NCBI GenBank assembly: GCA_900539695.1
Contig: UQDG01000005.1
Coordinates: 62,001 to 126,000, forward strand
From: an uncultured Oscillospiraceae bacterium
Lineage (GTDB): Bacteria; Bacillota; Clostridia; Oscillospirales; Ruminococcaceae
Length of the DNA stretch: 64,000 nt
Reading direction: 5' to 3'
The notes under the pieces are model-generated. The model did not search any database and had not been told where the DNA came from. It saw only the letters and a list, made by a program, of their open reading frames with translations. Every line of letters starts with the position of its first letter. Position 1 is the stretch's first letter. This document shows, piece after piece, positions 40,497-47,539 of this stretch. The position numbers and the translations under genes are program-made.

Positions 40497-41783
40497 ATGT
40501 CTGTTCCGTGCTTTGTTCCCGCTGATATTCTGCTGCCCGCCGCCAACATTTCGCTGGACCCGTGGGCCTGCATTGCGGTAGACCAGTTTACTTCCCAGCC
40601 GGAGTACTGGCAGCGCGCCGAAGAGCTGGCCGCCGGTAAGCCCAGCACGCTGCATATCGTCCTGCCCGAAGCCTACCTGGGCACCCCCCAGGAGGAAGAG
40701 CGGATGCAGACCATCCGCCGCACGATGCAGGAGTACCGCAAGTCGGTGCTGACCCGCCGCGTCCACGGCTTTGTCTATGTGGAGCGCACCCAGATGGACG
40801 GCACCATCCGCCAGGGGTTGGTAGGTGCCGTGGACCTGGAAGCCTACGACTATAACCCCGGCAGCAAACCGGCCATCCGCCCCAGCGAAAAGACGGTGGT
40901 GGAGCGCATCCCGCCGCGCCTGAAAGTACGCCGTGGTGCTATTTTGGAAACGCCCCACGTGATGATGCTGGCCGACGATGAGAAAAAGACGCTGATCGAA
41001 CCCATCGGTGACCATAAAGATAGCCTGCCTCTGCTGTATGACGGCGAGTTGATGCTGGGCGGCGGCCATCTGCGCGGCTGGGCGGTGGAAGACCCCGCCC
41101 TGATCGACCAGATTAACGCCGCACTGGCCGACTTGGCCGACGAGAAAAAATTTGCCGCTCGCTGGCCCCGTGCCGCCGGTGAGCCACCCATGGTGCTGGC
41201 TGTCGGCGACGGCAACCACTCTCTGGCCACGGCCAAAGCCTACTGGGAGGAACTGAAGAAGGGCCTGACCCCCGAACAGCAGCAAGATCACCCCGCCCGC
41301 TGGTGCCTGGCCGAGGTCTGCAATGTACATAGCCCGGCCATCGAGATCGAGCCGATCCACCGTGTGGTGTTCGGTATAACGGCCCATGAGCTGTACAAGG
41401 CCATCGATGAGTGGGACAAGACCCAGGGCGACGAGACCGCCCCGTCTCAGCAGCGCTTTGCCATTGCCGACCAGAACGGTGAGCTGCTGGTGGCCCTGCA
41501 GAATCCCCCGGCTCCCCTGACGGTGGGCAGTGTTGAAGCCTTTCTGAACGACTTCCTGCACAGCCACCCCGAGGCCAGCGTGGATTACATCCACGGCTCC
41601 TCCACGGCCATGGCGCTTGCCTCCCGCCCCGGGCAGAAAGCCGCCGCCATCCTGTTGCCGGACCTTGCCAAGGCAGACCTGTTTAAAGGTGTGGTGCTGG
41701 GCGGTGTGCTGCCCCGCAAGACCTTTAGCATGGGTCACGCCGAAGAAAAACGCTACTACAACGAATGTCGTGCAATCGACTGA
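40497..41783 (+). CDS. DUF1015 family protein
   Basis: A 428-residue soluble protein beginning VPCFVPADILLPAANISLDPWACIAVDQFTSQPEYW, the hallmark of DUF1015, with VLAVGDGNHSLATAKAYWEELK (GDGNHR-type motif) in the middle. The family has no settled function across bacteria; the fold resembles ParB/sulfiredoxin-like nucleotide enzymes, and some relatives are reported as kinases, so a small-molecule phosphotransfer role is possible. It follows the A-like subunit by 24 bases with GGAAGAGG before the ATG and is probably cotranscribed. Confidence 0.8.
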   Translation: MSVPCFVPADILLPAANISLDPWACIAVDQFTSQPEYWQRAEELAAGKPSTLHIVLPEAYLGTPQEEERMQTIRRTMQEYRKSVLTRRVHGFVYVERTQMDGTIRQGLVGAVDLEAYDYNPGSKPAIRPSEKTVVERIPPRLKVRRGAILETPHVMMLADDEKKTLIEPIGDHKDSLPLLYDGELMLGGGHLRGWAVEDPALIDQINAALADLADEKKFAARWPRAAGEPPMVLAVGDGNHSLATAKAYWEELKKGLTPEQQQDHPARWCLAEVCNVHSPAIEIEPIHRVVFGITAHELYKAIDEWDKTQGDETAPSQQRFAIADQNGELLVALQNPPAPLTVGSVEAFLNDFLHSHPEASVDYIHGSSTAMALASRPGQKAAAILLPDLAKADLFKGVVLGGVLPRKTFSMGHAEEKRYYNECRAID

Positions 41784-42409
41784 TGATAAGAATGGAAAAG
41801 ACTATGGAAAAACCTACCCAGAATCCCGCCGCCCCGCACCGCCGCCGTCGCCGCCGCGGTTCCGGCAACGGTGGGGTTGCTGCTGCAGCCCAGCAGCCTG
41901 CGGCTGAAAAGGCTGCCCGCCAGCCCGGCTCGCGCCAGGCAGCCCCGGCCCAGCCGCGGACCCCCCGCCCCCAGCAGGGGCAGCCCCGTCCGCAGGCCCC
42001 GGCACCCGCCAAGGGCGGCCAGCCCAAACCGGCGCCCCGCGGCAATGCACCGCGCCCCCGCGGCCGTGGCCCGGCCCAGTCCCAGAATCCGCCAGCGGCC
42101 CAGATGCCGCAGCCGCCCCGTCAGAACGGCGGACGCACGCTGAACCAGCCGCCCCCACGCCCGCCGCGGGAGACTGCCAAGCCCCGCCAGCCCCAGCGCC
42201 CCAGCCGCCCGCCGCGCCGCACGCCGGAGGAAGAGCCGGGCCTGGAGCTCATCACTCGCCGCCCGCCGAAGCAGAAGTTCTCCAACTTCGAGGAGTACCT
42301 CGCGGCCCACGGCGGCATGACGCTGCCGCTGCCCCCGGACCCTAACGAGCCCAAGGACCCGAAAGAAGCACCCGCCCCGCAGCCGACGGCAGGGGAGAGA
42401 GCCGAATGA
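41783..42409 (+). CDS. Disordered basic Pro/Arg/Gln-rich protein
   Basis: A protein of about 208 residues with no recognisable fold. After PHRRRRRRGSGNGG the sequence is almost only Pro, Ala, Arg, Gln and Gly up to residue 155; the last 55 residues are more mixed (ELITRRPPKQKFSNFEEYLAAHGGMTLPLPPDP) and may hold a short binding helix. Charge is strongly positive, so RNA or ribosome binding is plausible, and it is translationally coupled to rlmA (ATGA overlap). Start uncertain: ATG at 41783 (overlapping the previous stop), 41792 or 41804. Function unknown. Confidence 0.65.
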   Translation: MIRMEKTMEKPTQNPAAPHRRRRRRGSGNGGVAAAAQQPAAEKAARQPGSRQAAPAQPRTPRPQQGQPRPQAPAPAKGGQPKPAPRGNAPRPRGRGPAQSQNPPAAQMPQPPRQNGGRTLNQPPPRPPRETAKPRQPQRPSRPPRRTPEEEPGLELITRRPPKQKFSNFEEYLAAHGGMTLPLPPDPNEPKDPKEAPAPQPTAGERAE

Positions 42410-43224
42410 CCCCGGCCACTGCCGCAGCCCTGCGCTGCCCGGTCTGCCAGGGGCCGCTGCTGCAGGTGGGCCGCACCCTGCGCTGCCCCAAGGCTCACAG
42501 CTTTGATCTGGCCAAAGAGGGCTACGCCAACCTGTTGCCCATCCAGAAAAAGCATGCCGCCGACCCCGGCGACGGCAAGGAGATGGTGCGAGCCCGCCGC
42601 GCATTCCTTTCGGCCGGGCACTACGCCCCGCTGATGCAGGCATTGGCGGATCTCTGTGCTGACCTGCCTCACGACCACATCGTGGATGCTGGCTGCGGCG
42701 AGGGCAGCTATGACGCCTACCTGTACAAAGCACTGGGGGACGAACCTGCCATCGTGGGCTTCGACCTCTCCAAAGAGACCGTGCGCTTGGCGGCCAGGCT
42801 GCTGCCGGAGGCCGCTTTCTGTGTGGGCGGCAGCTTTTGTGCCCCCGTGCGGGATGGCTGGGCCGACCTGCTGCTGAACATCTTTTCCCCGTTTGCCGGG
42901 GCAGAGTTCCGCCGCATGCTGCGCCCGGGCGGACATCTGGTCTACGCCGTGCCCACCGCCCGCCACCTCTACGGGCTGAAAGAGGTCCTCTACGACCACC
43001 CCTACGAGAACGAGGTGAAGGACACTGCCTACGAGGGGTTCACCTTTGTGCGCAGTGTGGAGGCCGTCGCCCAGCTGACCCTGACCGGCGATGCCGTGCA
43101 GCAGTTGTTTGCCATGACCCCCTACTACTGGAACACCCCCGCCGACGGCGCCGCGCACCTGCAGGCCTGCAAAAGCCTGACCACCGAGATCGGCTTCCGC
43201 TACCTGGTTTACCAGAAACAATAA
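42406..43224 (+). CDS. rlmA: 23S rRNA (guanine-N1)-methyltransferase RlmA family
   Basis: A 272-residue enzyme. The N-terminal zinc finger is CPVCQGPL...CPKAHSFDLAKEGYANLL (three Cys and a His), the family hallmark that recognises hairpin 35 of 23S rRNA. The Rossmann domain has VDAGCGEGSYDAYL (SAM loop) and GFDLSKETVRLAAR; LNIFSPFAGAEFRRMLRPGG follows. Members methylate N1 of G745 or G748; the Gram-positive form can influence tylosin resistance. Coupled by a 4-base overlap to the disordered protein and followed by a strong terminator. Confidence 0.92.
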   Translation: MTPATAAALRCPVCQGPLLQVGRTLRCPKAHSFDLAKEGYANLLPIQKKHAADPGDGKEMVRARRAFLSAGHYAPLMQALADLCADLPHDHIVDAGCGEGSYDAYLYKALGDEPAIVGFDLSKETVRLAARLLPEAAFCVGGSFCAPVRDGWADLLLNIFSPFAGAEFRRMLRPGGHLVYAVPTARHLYGLKEVLYDHPYENEVKDTAYEGFTFVRSVEAVAQLTLTGDAVQQLFAMTPYYWNTPADGAAHLQACKSLTTEIGFRYLVYQKQ

Positions 43225-43230
43225 TCCAAA

Positions 43231-43258
43231 AGCCAGCCCAATGCGGGCTGGCTTTTTC
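43231..43258. terminator. Terminator after rlmA, bidirectional
   Basis: AGCCAGCCC-AATGC-GGGCTGGCT with four A before and five T after; serves rlmA and probably the convergent anti-sigma-like gene. Confidence 0.9.
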
Positions 43259-43280
43259 TGTGCGTATTGGCAGTAGGACG

Positions 43281-44270
43281 TTACGGCGCGTAAAACGCAT
43301 CCAATACCTGCTTCAGGTAGGGCCGCAGCCGTGCATCCCCGATACCGGGTTGCGGTACCCTGATACAAACTGTATAAATCATGCCGCTATTTACAAAATA
43401 AGCGGTATTCCCGCTGGCTTTGCTCTCGTCTCCGCCGCCGTACAGCGGAATAACGGCAATGTCTCCGGTAGGCAGCGTGTATTCCTCGCAGGTCCAGCCA
43501 TCCTTTAAATCGTAGATGCCGTCGGTCAACACCTGCTCCACGGTAGCGGTGCGGCTACCGCTGGGTGTCACGGCGGCGTGGGCGTTGAACGAAATATACA
43601 TGTCATAACTTTCGCCGCTCACTTCCTTTTCCAGCAAGCCGCCATCCAGCACGTTCAGCCCAAACGGCTCGCCGTCCGCGCAGGTGCCGTACAGCAGCAC
43701 CTTGCGCTTGACGGGATTGTGGTAATCGTTGGGGTCGGCAGGGCAGTACAGCGCCGCGCCGTCCGGCAGGTCATCCACAAAATCGTTGCGCAGCAGCGGC
43801 AGCTTGGTCAGTTCAGCGGCATCCTGCAAGCTGTCCGCCGCATCGGTAAATACTTCGGCTTTTTCAATATCGTTTGGGTAGTGAATTAACAAATCCGAGT
43901 TTCCCAGCGTCATGACCATCTGGCTGAAACTATAGTGGTCAGGCGTCCGCATCCGTTGGAACGCTGGCTGCCGTTCCTCGGCGGCCAGTGTCTGCACCGC
44001 TTCGCCCAGCGTATCCAGCGGATGGGTGGTCAGCGTATAGTGCAGGGCATAACCGCCCACGGCATCGGGGGCATAGCTGGGGTGGGGCGTGTTGTGCAAA
44101 TTGGTGAACTCCACCCGCGCCAGCACACCGGCGGCCAGCAGCAGCGGCGCGGCGAAACAAATCACCCACCCAAACCGCCGCCGCGGGGCAGGCTGGGCCG
44201 CCGCCACCGCCACGCGGGCCGGGCAGTGCACCTGGGCAAAGGTCTGTTTATACAAAGTCTCAAACTCCAT
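43281..44270 (-). CDS. Putative anti-sigma factor, single-pass membrane protein
   Basis: A 329-residue protein with a short Arg-rich cytoplasmic N-terminus (1-32), one membrane helix (33-50, WVICFAAPLLLAAGVL) and a 275-residue extracytoplasmic part resembling DUF4367-type sensor domains (EEYTLPTGDIAVIPLYGG). Gene order, three bases after the ECF sigma gene on the same strand, is the usual sigma/anti-sigma arrangement. Unlike ZAS-type anti-sigmas it has no HxxxCxxC zinc motif, although two Cys occur near the N-terminus. The signal sensed is unknown. Confidence 0.7.
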   Translation of the reverse strand: MEFETLYKQTFAQVHCPARVAVAAAQPAPRRRFGWVICFAAPLLLAAGVLARVEFTNLHNTPHPSYAPDAVGGYALHYTLTTHPLDTLGEAVQTLAAEERQPAFQRMRTPDHYSFSQMVMTLGNSDLLIHYPNDIEKAEVFTDAADSLQDAAELTKLPLLRNDFVDDLPDGAALYCPADPNDYHNPVKRKVLLYGTCADGEPFGLNVLDGGLLEKEVSGESYDMYISFNAHAAVTPSGSRTATVEQVLTDGIYDLKDGWTCEEYTLPTGDIAVIPLYGGGDESKASGNTAYFVNSGMIYTVCIRVPQPGIGDARLRPYLKQVLDAFYAP

Positions 44271-44273
44271 CGT

Positions 44274-44744
44274 TCAATCCTCCTGATACGCCCGGCGCAG
44301 GGCCTCCCGCGCACGGGTCAGCCGGGTGGTCACGGCGTTCTGGCTGATGTGCAGCACCGCCGCGATCTCCCTGGTTGGCATGTCTTCGTAATAAAATAAG
44401 TACAGCACGATACGGTACGCCTGTGGCAGGGCCAGTACGGCGTCGTACAATTCCAGCTGGGCGGGGTCGTCGAACACCGGTGTGTCGGGCAGTTCCTCCA
44501 GCGGCAGGCGGCGGGTATGCCAGGGCGCACGCAGACGGCTTTTGCAGTGGTTGATGGTCACCCGGATCAGCCAGCTTTTCAAATGCTCCTCGTCTGCAAA
44601 AGTGCGGTGGGTCGCACAAAGCTTTAAAAGCGTGTCCTGGGTAGCATCCTCAGCCTCCTGTGGGTGGCCGCACCAGTGCAGGGCCACGCGGTAGATCATG
44701 TCGCGGTAGCGTCCTGTGACCGCGGCCAGTTCGCTCGGCTCCAT
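44274..44744 (-). CDS. ECF-type RNA polymerase sigma factor
   Basis: A 156-residue sigma-70 family protein. Region 2 is MIYRVALHWCGHPQEAEDATQDTLLKL...KSWLIRVTINHCKSRLR; region 4 is LPQAYRIVLYLFYYEDMPTREIAAVLHISQNAVTTRLTRAREAL. There is no region 3, as usual for ECF factors. A perfect AAAGGAGG precedes the ATG, and an ECF-like promoter lies 50 bases upstream, suggesting autoregulation. Cotranscribed with the putative anti-sigma factor. Confidence 0.92.
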   Translation of the reverse strand: MEPSELAAVTGRYRDMIYRVALHWCGHPQEAEDATQDTLLKLCATHRTFADEEHLKSWLIRVTINHCKSRLRAPWHTRRLPLEELPDTPVFDDPAQLELYDAVLALPQAYRIVLYLFYYEDMPTREIAAVLHISQNAVTTRLTRAREALRRAYQED

Positions 44745-44791
44745 CGCGGCACCTCCTTTGTTTTGGATTTCATCAGGCCTGTTTCACTTTT

Positions 44792-44820
44792 AACACGCGC
44801 GGGGCAGGCGGTTTGTTACA
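44792..44820 (-). promoter_or_regulatory. Candidate ECF sigma autoregulatory promoter
   Basis: On the minus strand TGTAAC (44815-44820), a 17-base G+C-rich spacer and CGTGTT (44792-44797). The AAC-type -35 and CGT-type -10 fit extracytoplasmic-function sigma promoters and not sigma-A; position directly before the ECF operon supports self-activation. Confidence 0.55.
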
Positions 44821-44898
44821 GACAAGTTTATTTTTTTCAGTATACCAGCTTCTGTGCGGTTCATACAGCGGAATTTTGAGCATAATCCCAAAAAAAGA

Positions 44899-44927
44899 TT
44901 GACAAAATGCGTGATTACGGCTATTAT
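44899..44927 (+). promoter_or_regulatory. Sigma-A promoter of the second sigma factor gene
   Basis: Consensus TTGACA (44899-44904), 17 bases, TATTAT (44922-44927), 36 bases before the ATG. Confidence 0.8.
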
Positions 44928-44962
44928 AAAGGTGTTCGCATCTGCCTGCCGGAGGAAGCCCC

Positions 44963-45514
44963 ATGCAAAAAATCACCAATGACCTGTTGGCTTTGGCCCA
45001 GAACGGCGATGAAACGGCTGTGGCCGCCCTCATTGCACGCATGATGCCCGCCATCCGCAAAGGTGCCGCCGCCGCGACCGCGCCGGGCCTGGATTTCGAG
45101 GATGCCGTGCAGGAAGGTCTGATCGGTCTGTTTGAGGCAATGCACCGGTACGATACCGCCGCGGGAATGGCCTTCGCGTCTTTTGCCGCCGCCTGCATCA
45201 CCCACGCCCAGCAGGATGCCCGCCGCGCCGCTCTGCGCAAAAAGCACGCGCCGCTGAACTTCAGTGTGCCCTTGCCCGATGCCAAGGAGCTGCCCCAGCC
45301 AGGCCCTGACCCCGAGGAACAGGCCATCGCCAGCGAGCAGTACGCCGCGACGATCGAACGGATGCAGACCGAACTTTCCCCGCTGGAACGCAGCGTGCTG
45401 TTGGCCACCCTAAACGGCCAGACCGCCGCCCAAATCGCCCAGGAAAAGCAGCTGGCACCCAAAGCCGTTGCCAACGCCCTGGCCCGTGCCCGCCGCAAAC
45501 TGCGGGGAGCGTAA
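44963..45514 (+). CDS. Sigma-70 family RNA polymerase sigma factor (SigH-like region 2)
   Basis: A 183-residue protein. LDFEDAVQEGLIGLFEAMHRYDTAAGMAFASFAAACITH is a region 2 close to SigH/FliA-type factors (DxxQEGxxGL...F.SFA), and LSPLERSVLLATLNGQTAAQIAQEKQLAPKAVANALARARRKL is a region 4 helix-turn-helix. The linker is Pro-rich. SigH-like factors in spore-formers direct entry to stationary phase; in non-sporulating relatives the role is unclear. It is transcribed away from the ECF operon from a strong sigma-A promoter. Confidence 0.85.
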   Translation: MQKITNDLLALAQNGDETAVAALIARMMPAIRKGAAAATAPGLDFEDAVQEGLIGLFEAMHRYDTAAGMAFASFAAACITHAQQDARRAALRKKHAPLNFSVPLPDAKELPQPGPDPEEQAIASEQYAATIERMQTELSPLERSVLLATLNGQTAAQIAQEKQLAPKAVANALARARRKLRGA

Positions 45515-45526
45515 TACCCTAGGATT

Positions 45527-45548
45527 CAGGCGTTTGCCTGTATCATAT
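45527..45548 (+). terminator. Weak hairpin after the second sigma gene
   Basis: CAGGC-GTTT-GCCTG 12 bases after the stop, followed by mixed A/T rather than a T run. The rest of the gap to 45655 shows no clear promoter, although the next gene needs one. Confidence 0.3.
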
Positions 45549-45655
45549 ATTTCAACCTGCCCCCAGTAGCGCCTAAAATCAGTTCGTTGGTCCATTCCTA
45601 ATGCGTTGGTTTAGATTCTTCCGCGGGCAAATACAAATCAGAGGAGATACCCACT

Positions 45656-45934
45656 ATGTTCGAAGACAAGACTTTGGTATGCAAGGATTGCGGCAAGGAG
45701 TTCGTTTGGACCGCCGGTGAGCAGGAGTTCTACGCCAGCCGTGGTTTCGAGAACCAGCCCCAGCGCTGCAAGGCCTGCCGTGATGCCCGCAAGAACGCTA
45801 CCCGCGGTGAGCGCCAGATGTTTGACGCTGTCTGCGCCAGCTGCGGCAAGGCTTGCAAGGTTCCCTTCCAGCCTCGCGAGGACCGTCCGGTCTACTGCAG
45901 CGAGTGCTTCGCTAAGATGAAGGAGAACGGCTGA
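45656..45934 (+). CDS. Small zinc-ribbon protein (zf-trcl type)
   Basis: A 92-residue protein with two zinc knuckle sets. CKDCGKEFVWTAGEQEFYASRGF...PQRCKACRDARK (residues 9-46) matches the probable zinc-ribbon family PF13451, and a second set CASCGKACKVPF...RPVYCSECF spans residues 60-85, giving eight Cys in CxxC pairs. Such proteins are common in anaerobic Firmicutes; function is unknown, with RNA or DNA binding or zinc storage suggested. AGAGGAG precedes the ATG and a 13-bp hairpin terminator follows. Codon use is that of a highly expressed gene. Confidence 0.85.
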   Translation: MFEDKTLVCKDCGKEFVWTAGEQEFYASRGFENQPQRCKACRDARKNATRGERQMFDAVCASCGKACKVPFQPREDRPVYCSECFAKMKENG

Positions 45935-45973
45935 TTTACACGCTGACTGTGTAACAGTAGTCTGATTTCCACT

Positions 45974-46010
45974 CCGCGCCCCGGTCGCACCTGACCGGGG
46001 CGCGGTTTGT
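45974..46010 (+). terminator. Intrinsic terminator after the zinc-ribbon gene
   Basis: CCGCGCCCCGGTC/GACCGGGGCGCGG is a perfect 13-bp stem with a 6-base loop; the tail TTTGTT is short. Confidence 0.78.
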
Positions 46011-46025
46011 TACGGGGGAAACTGT

Positions 46026-47468
46026 ATGACCACGCGCATGGCGCAGTTAAAACGTAGTATATGGTGCCTGGGCGCGGCCGCCCTGGTGCTGGCCCTGTGC
46101 AGCAAAACTTCACCGCTGTATGCCTTCAACGATTGGATGGACGCCAACATTTTTTTTACAATGGGAAAATCCATGCTGTCCGGCAAGGTACTCTACCGTG
46201 ATGTGTTCGACCACAAAGGCCCGGTGCTGTATCTCCTCTACGGGCTGGGGTGGCTGCTGAACCACACGGGCTTTATCGGCATATTTGTGCTGGAAATTTG
46301 CGGCTTCGCGGTGTTTTTAGGCCTTGGCCTGTGCACGGCGGAGCTATTGCGCGGCAAACCCCTGCACCCGGTCTGGTGCCTGGTGCCTGCGGCAGCCGTG
46401 GCGGCCTGCCGGGCCTTCTCCCACGGCGGCAGTGCCGAGGAACTGCTGCTGCCCTTTTTGGCCGCTGCCCTGTACGGGCTGGTCAAGTGCCTGACAGCCA
46501 ACAGACAAATGCCGCTGCGCACCGTAGCCCTGCAAGGCTTTCTGTGCGGCTGTGCGCTGCTGCTGAAATACACGGTGCTGGGTTTTTACCTGGCCTGGGT
46601 GGCCGTGCTGGCGGTGCTGTACCTGCGCCGGGGCTGGCTGCGGCAGCTGGGCCGAAGCTGTGTCGCCTACCTGGGCGGCCTGGCGCTGGCAGCCCTGCCC
46701 TGGTTTGCCTACTTTGGGGCCCACCATGCGCTGGACGCCTGGTGGGAGTGTTACTTCTATGACAACCTCTTCCTTTATAAGGGGGACGGCCGCAGCGCCC
46801 TGACCCTGGCCCAGCACCTGTGGTGGGCTGTGCGGGACGATCTGCCCGCCGTCTGCCTGCTGGCGGCGTTCCTGCTTTGGACGGTGCTTTCTAAGCGACG
46901 CGGTGCGGCGTTGGCAACCTTGGCAATGGCCGCAGGACTGGCTTTTACCAGCCTGATGGGTGGCTACCTCGTCTACTACGGGCTGGTGCTGGCCGTGTTT
47001 GCCCCGCTGGGGCTGGCGGCCTTGCCGCAAAAACTGCCTGCCAAGCGCGGCGTGTGTGCGGCCTTATCCGTGGCAGGCATTGCCGCCGCGGCTGCATGGT
47101 GCCTGCTGCTAAGCCCCAACCGCGCTTTGCGGGGCCGCACGGCGGAAAGCCTGCCCCAGCTCCAGTTTGCCGAAATCATCCGCCAGACGCCCAACGCTAC
47201 TTTACTCAACTACGGCACGTTGGACGGCGGCTTTTACACCGCCGCCGGGGTACTGCCGCCCTGCCGTTACTTCTGCGTGACCAACATGCCGCTGCAGGAC
47301 CAGTGGCAGCAGCAATGGGACCTGCTGGATGCCGCCGCTGTGGACTATGTGGTGGCCCTGACCGGCGATCTGCAGAACGATTACCCCATCTACCACTGCG
47401 TCGCCAGCCAGACCTACAACGGCGGTGAGGGCGAAGTGACCTGGTATCTCTACGCAAAAACCAAATGA
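46026..47468 (+). CDS. Polytopic membrane protein, GT-C glycosyltransferase-like
   Basis: A 480-residue protein with ten to eleven membrane helices. The first external loop reads FNDWMDANIFFTMGKSMLSGKVLYRDVFDHKGPVLYLLYGLGWLL; an acidic residue followed by YRDxxDHKGP is typical of bacterial GT-C transferases related to ArnT/PMT that take sugars from polyprenyl phosphate. After the last helix a 100-residue tail lies outside. Substrate unknown. It follows the zinc-ribbon gene by 91 bases across a terminator, and no clear promoter was seen for it. Confidence 0.72.
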   Translation: MTTRMAQLKRSIWCLGAAALVLALCSKTSPLYAFNDWMDANIFFTMGKSMLSGKVLYRDVFDHKGPVLYLLYGLGWLLNHTGFIGIFVLEICGFAVFLGLGLCTAELLRGKPLHPVWCLVPAAAVAACRAFSHGGSAEELLLPFLAAALYGLVKCLTANRQMPLRTVALQGFLCGCALLLKYTVLGFYLAWVAVLAVLYLRRGWLRQLGRSCVAYLGGLALAALPWFAYFGAHHALDAWWECYFYDNLFLYKGDGRSALTLAQHLWWAVRDDLPAVCLLAAFLLWTVLSKRRGAALATLAMAAGLAFTSLMGGYLVYYGLVLAVFAPLGLAALPQKLPAKRGVCAALSVAGIAAAAAWCLLLSPNRALRGRTAESLPQLQFAEIIRQTPNATLLNYGTLDGGFYTAAGVLPPCRYFCVTNMPLQDQWQQQWDLLDAAAVDYVVALTGDLQNDYPIYHCVASQTYNGGEGEVTWYLYAKTK

Positions 47469-47469
47469 T

Positions 47470-47498
47470 TTGCGCTTTTTCCGCATATGCGGTATAAT
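47470..47498 (+). promoter_or_regulatory. Promoter of the DUF2142 gene
   Basis: TTGCGC (47470-47475), 17 bases, TATAAT (47493-47498), starting right after the upstream stop codon. Confidence 0.72.
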
Positions 47499-47539
47499 AG
47501 CCTTTGCAAGAACCATACTCACAGAAAGGCAGGCACCCC

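Noticed and set aside
41804..42160. Arg/Pro-rich protein as a histone-like or toxin gene
   Set aside because: No AlgP/H1-type KPAA repeats and no partner antitoxin; the evidence supports only a disordered basic protein.
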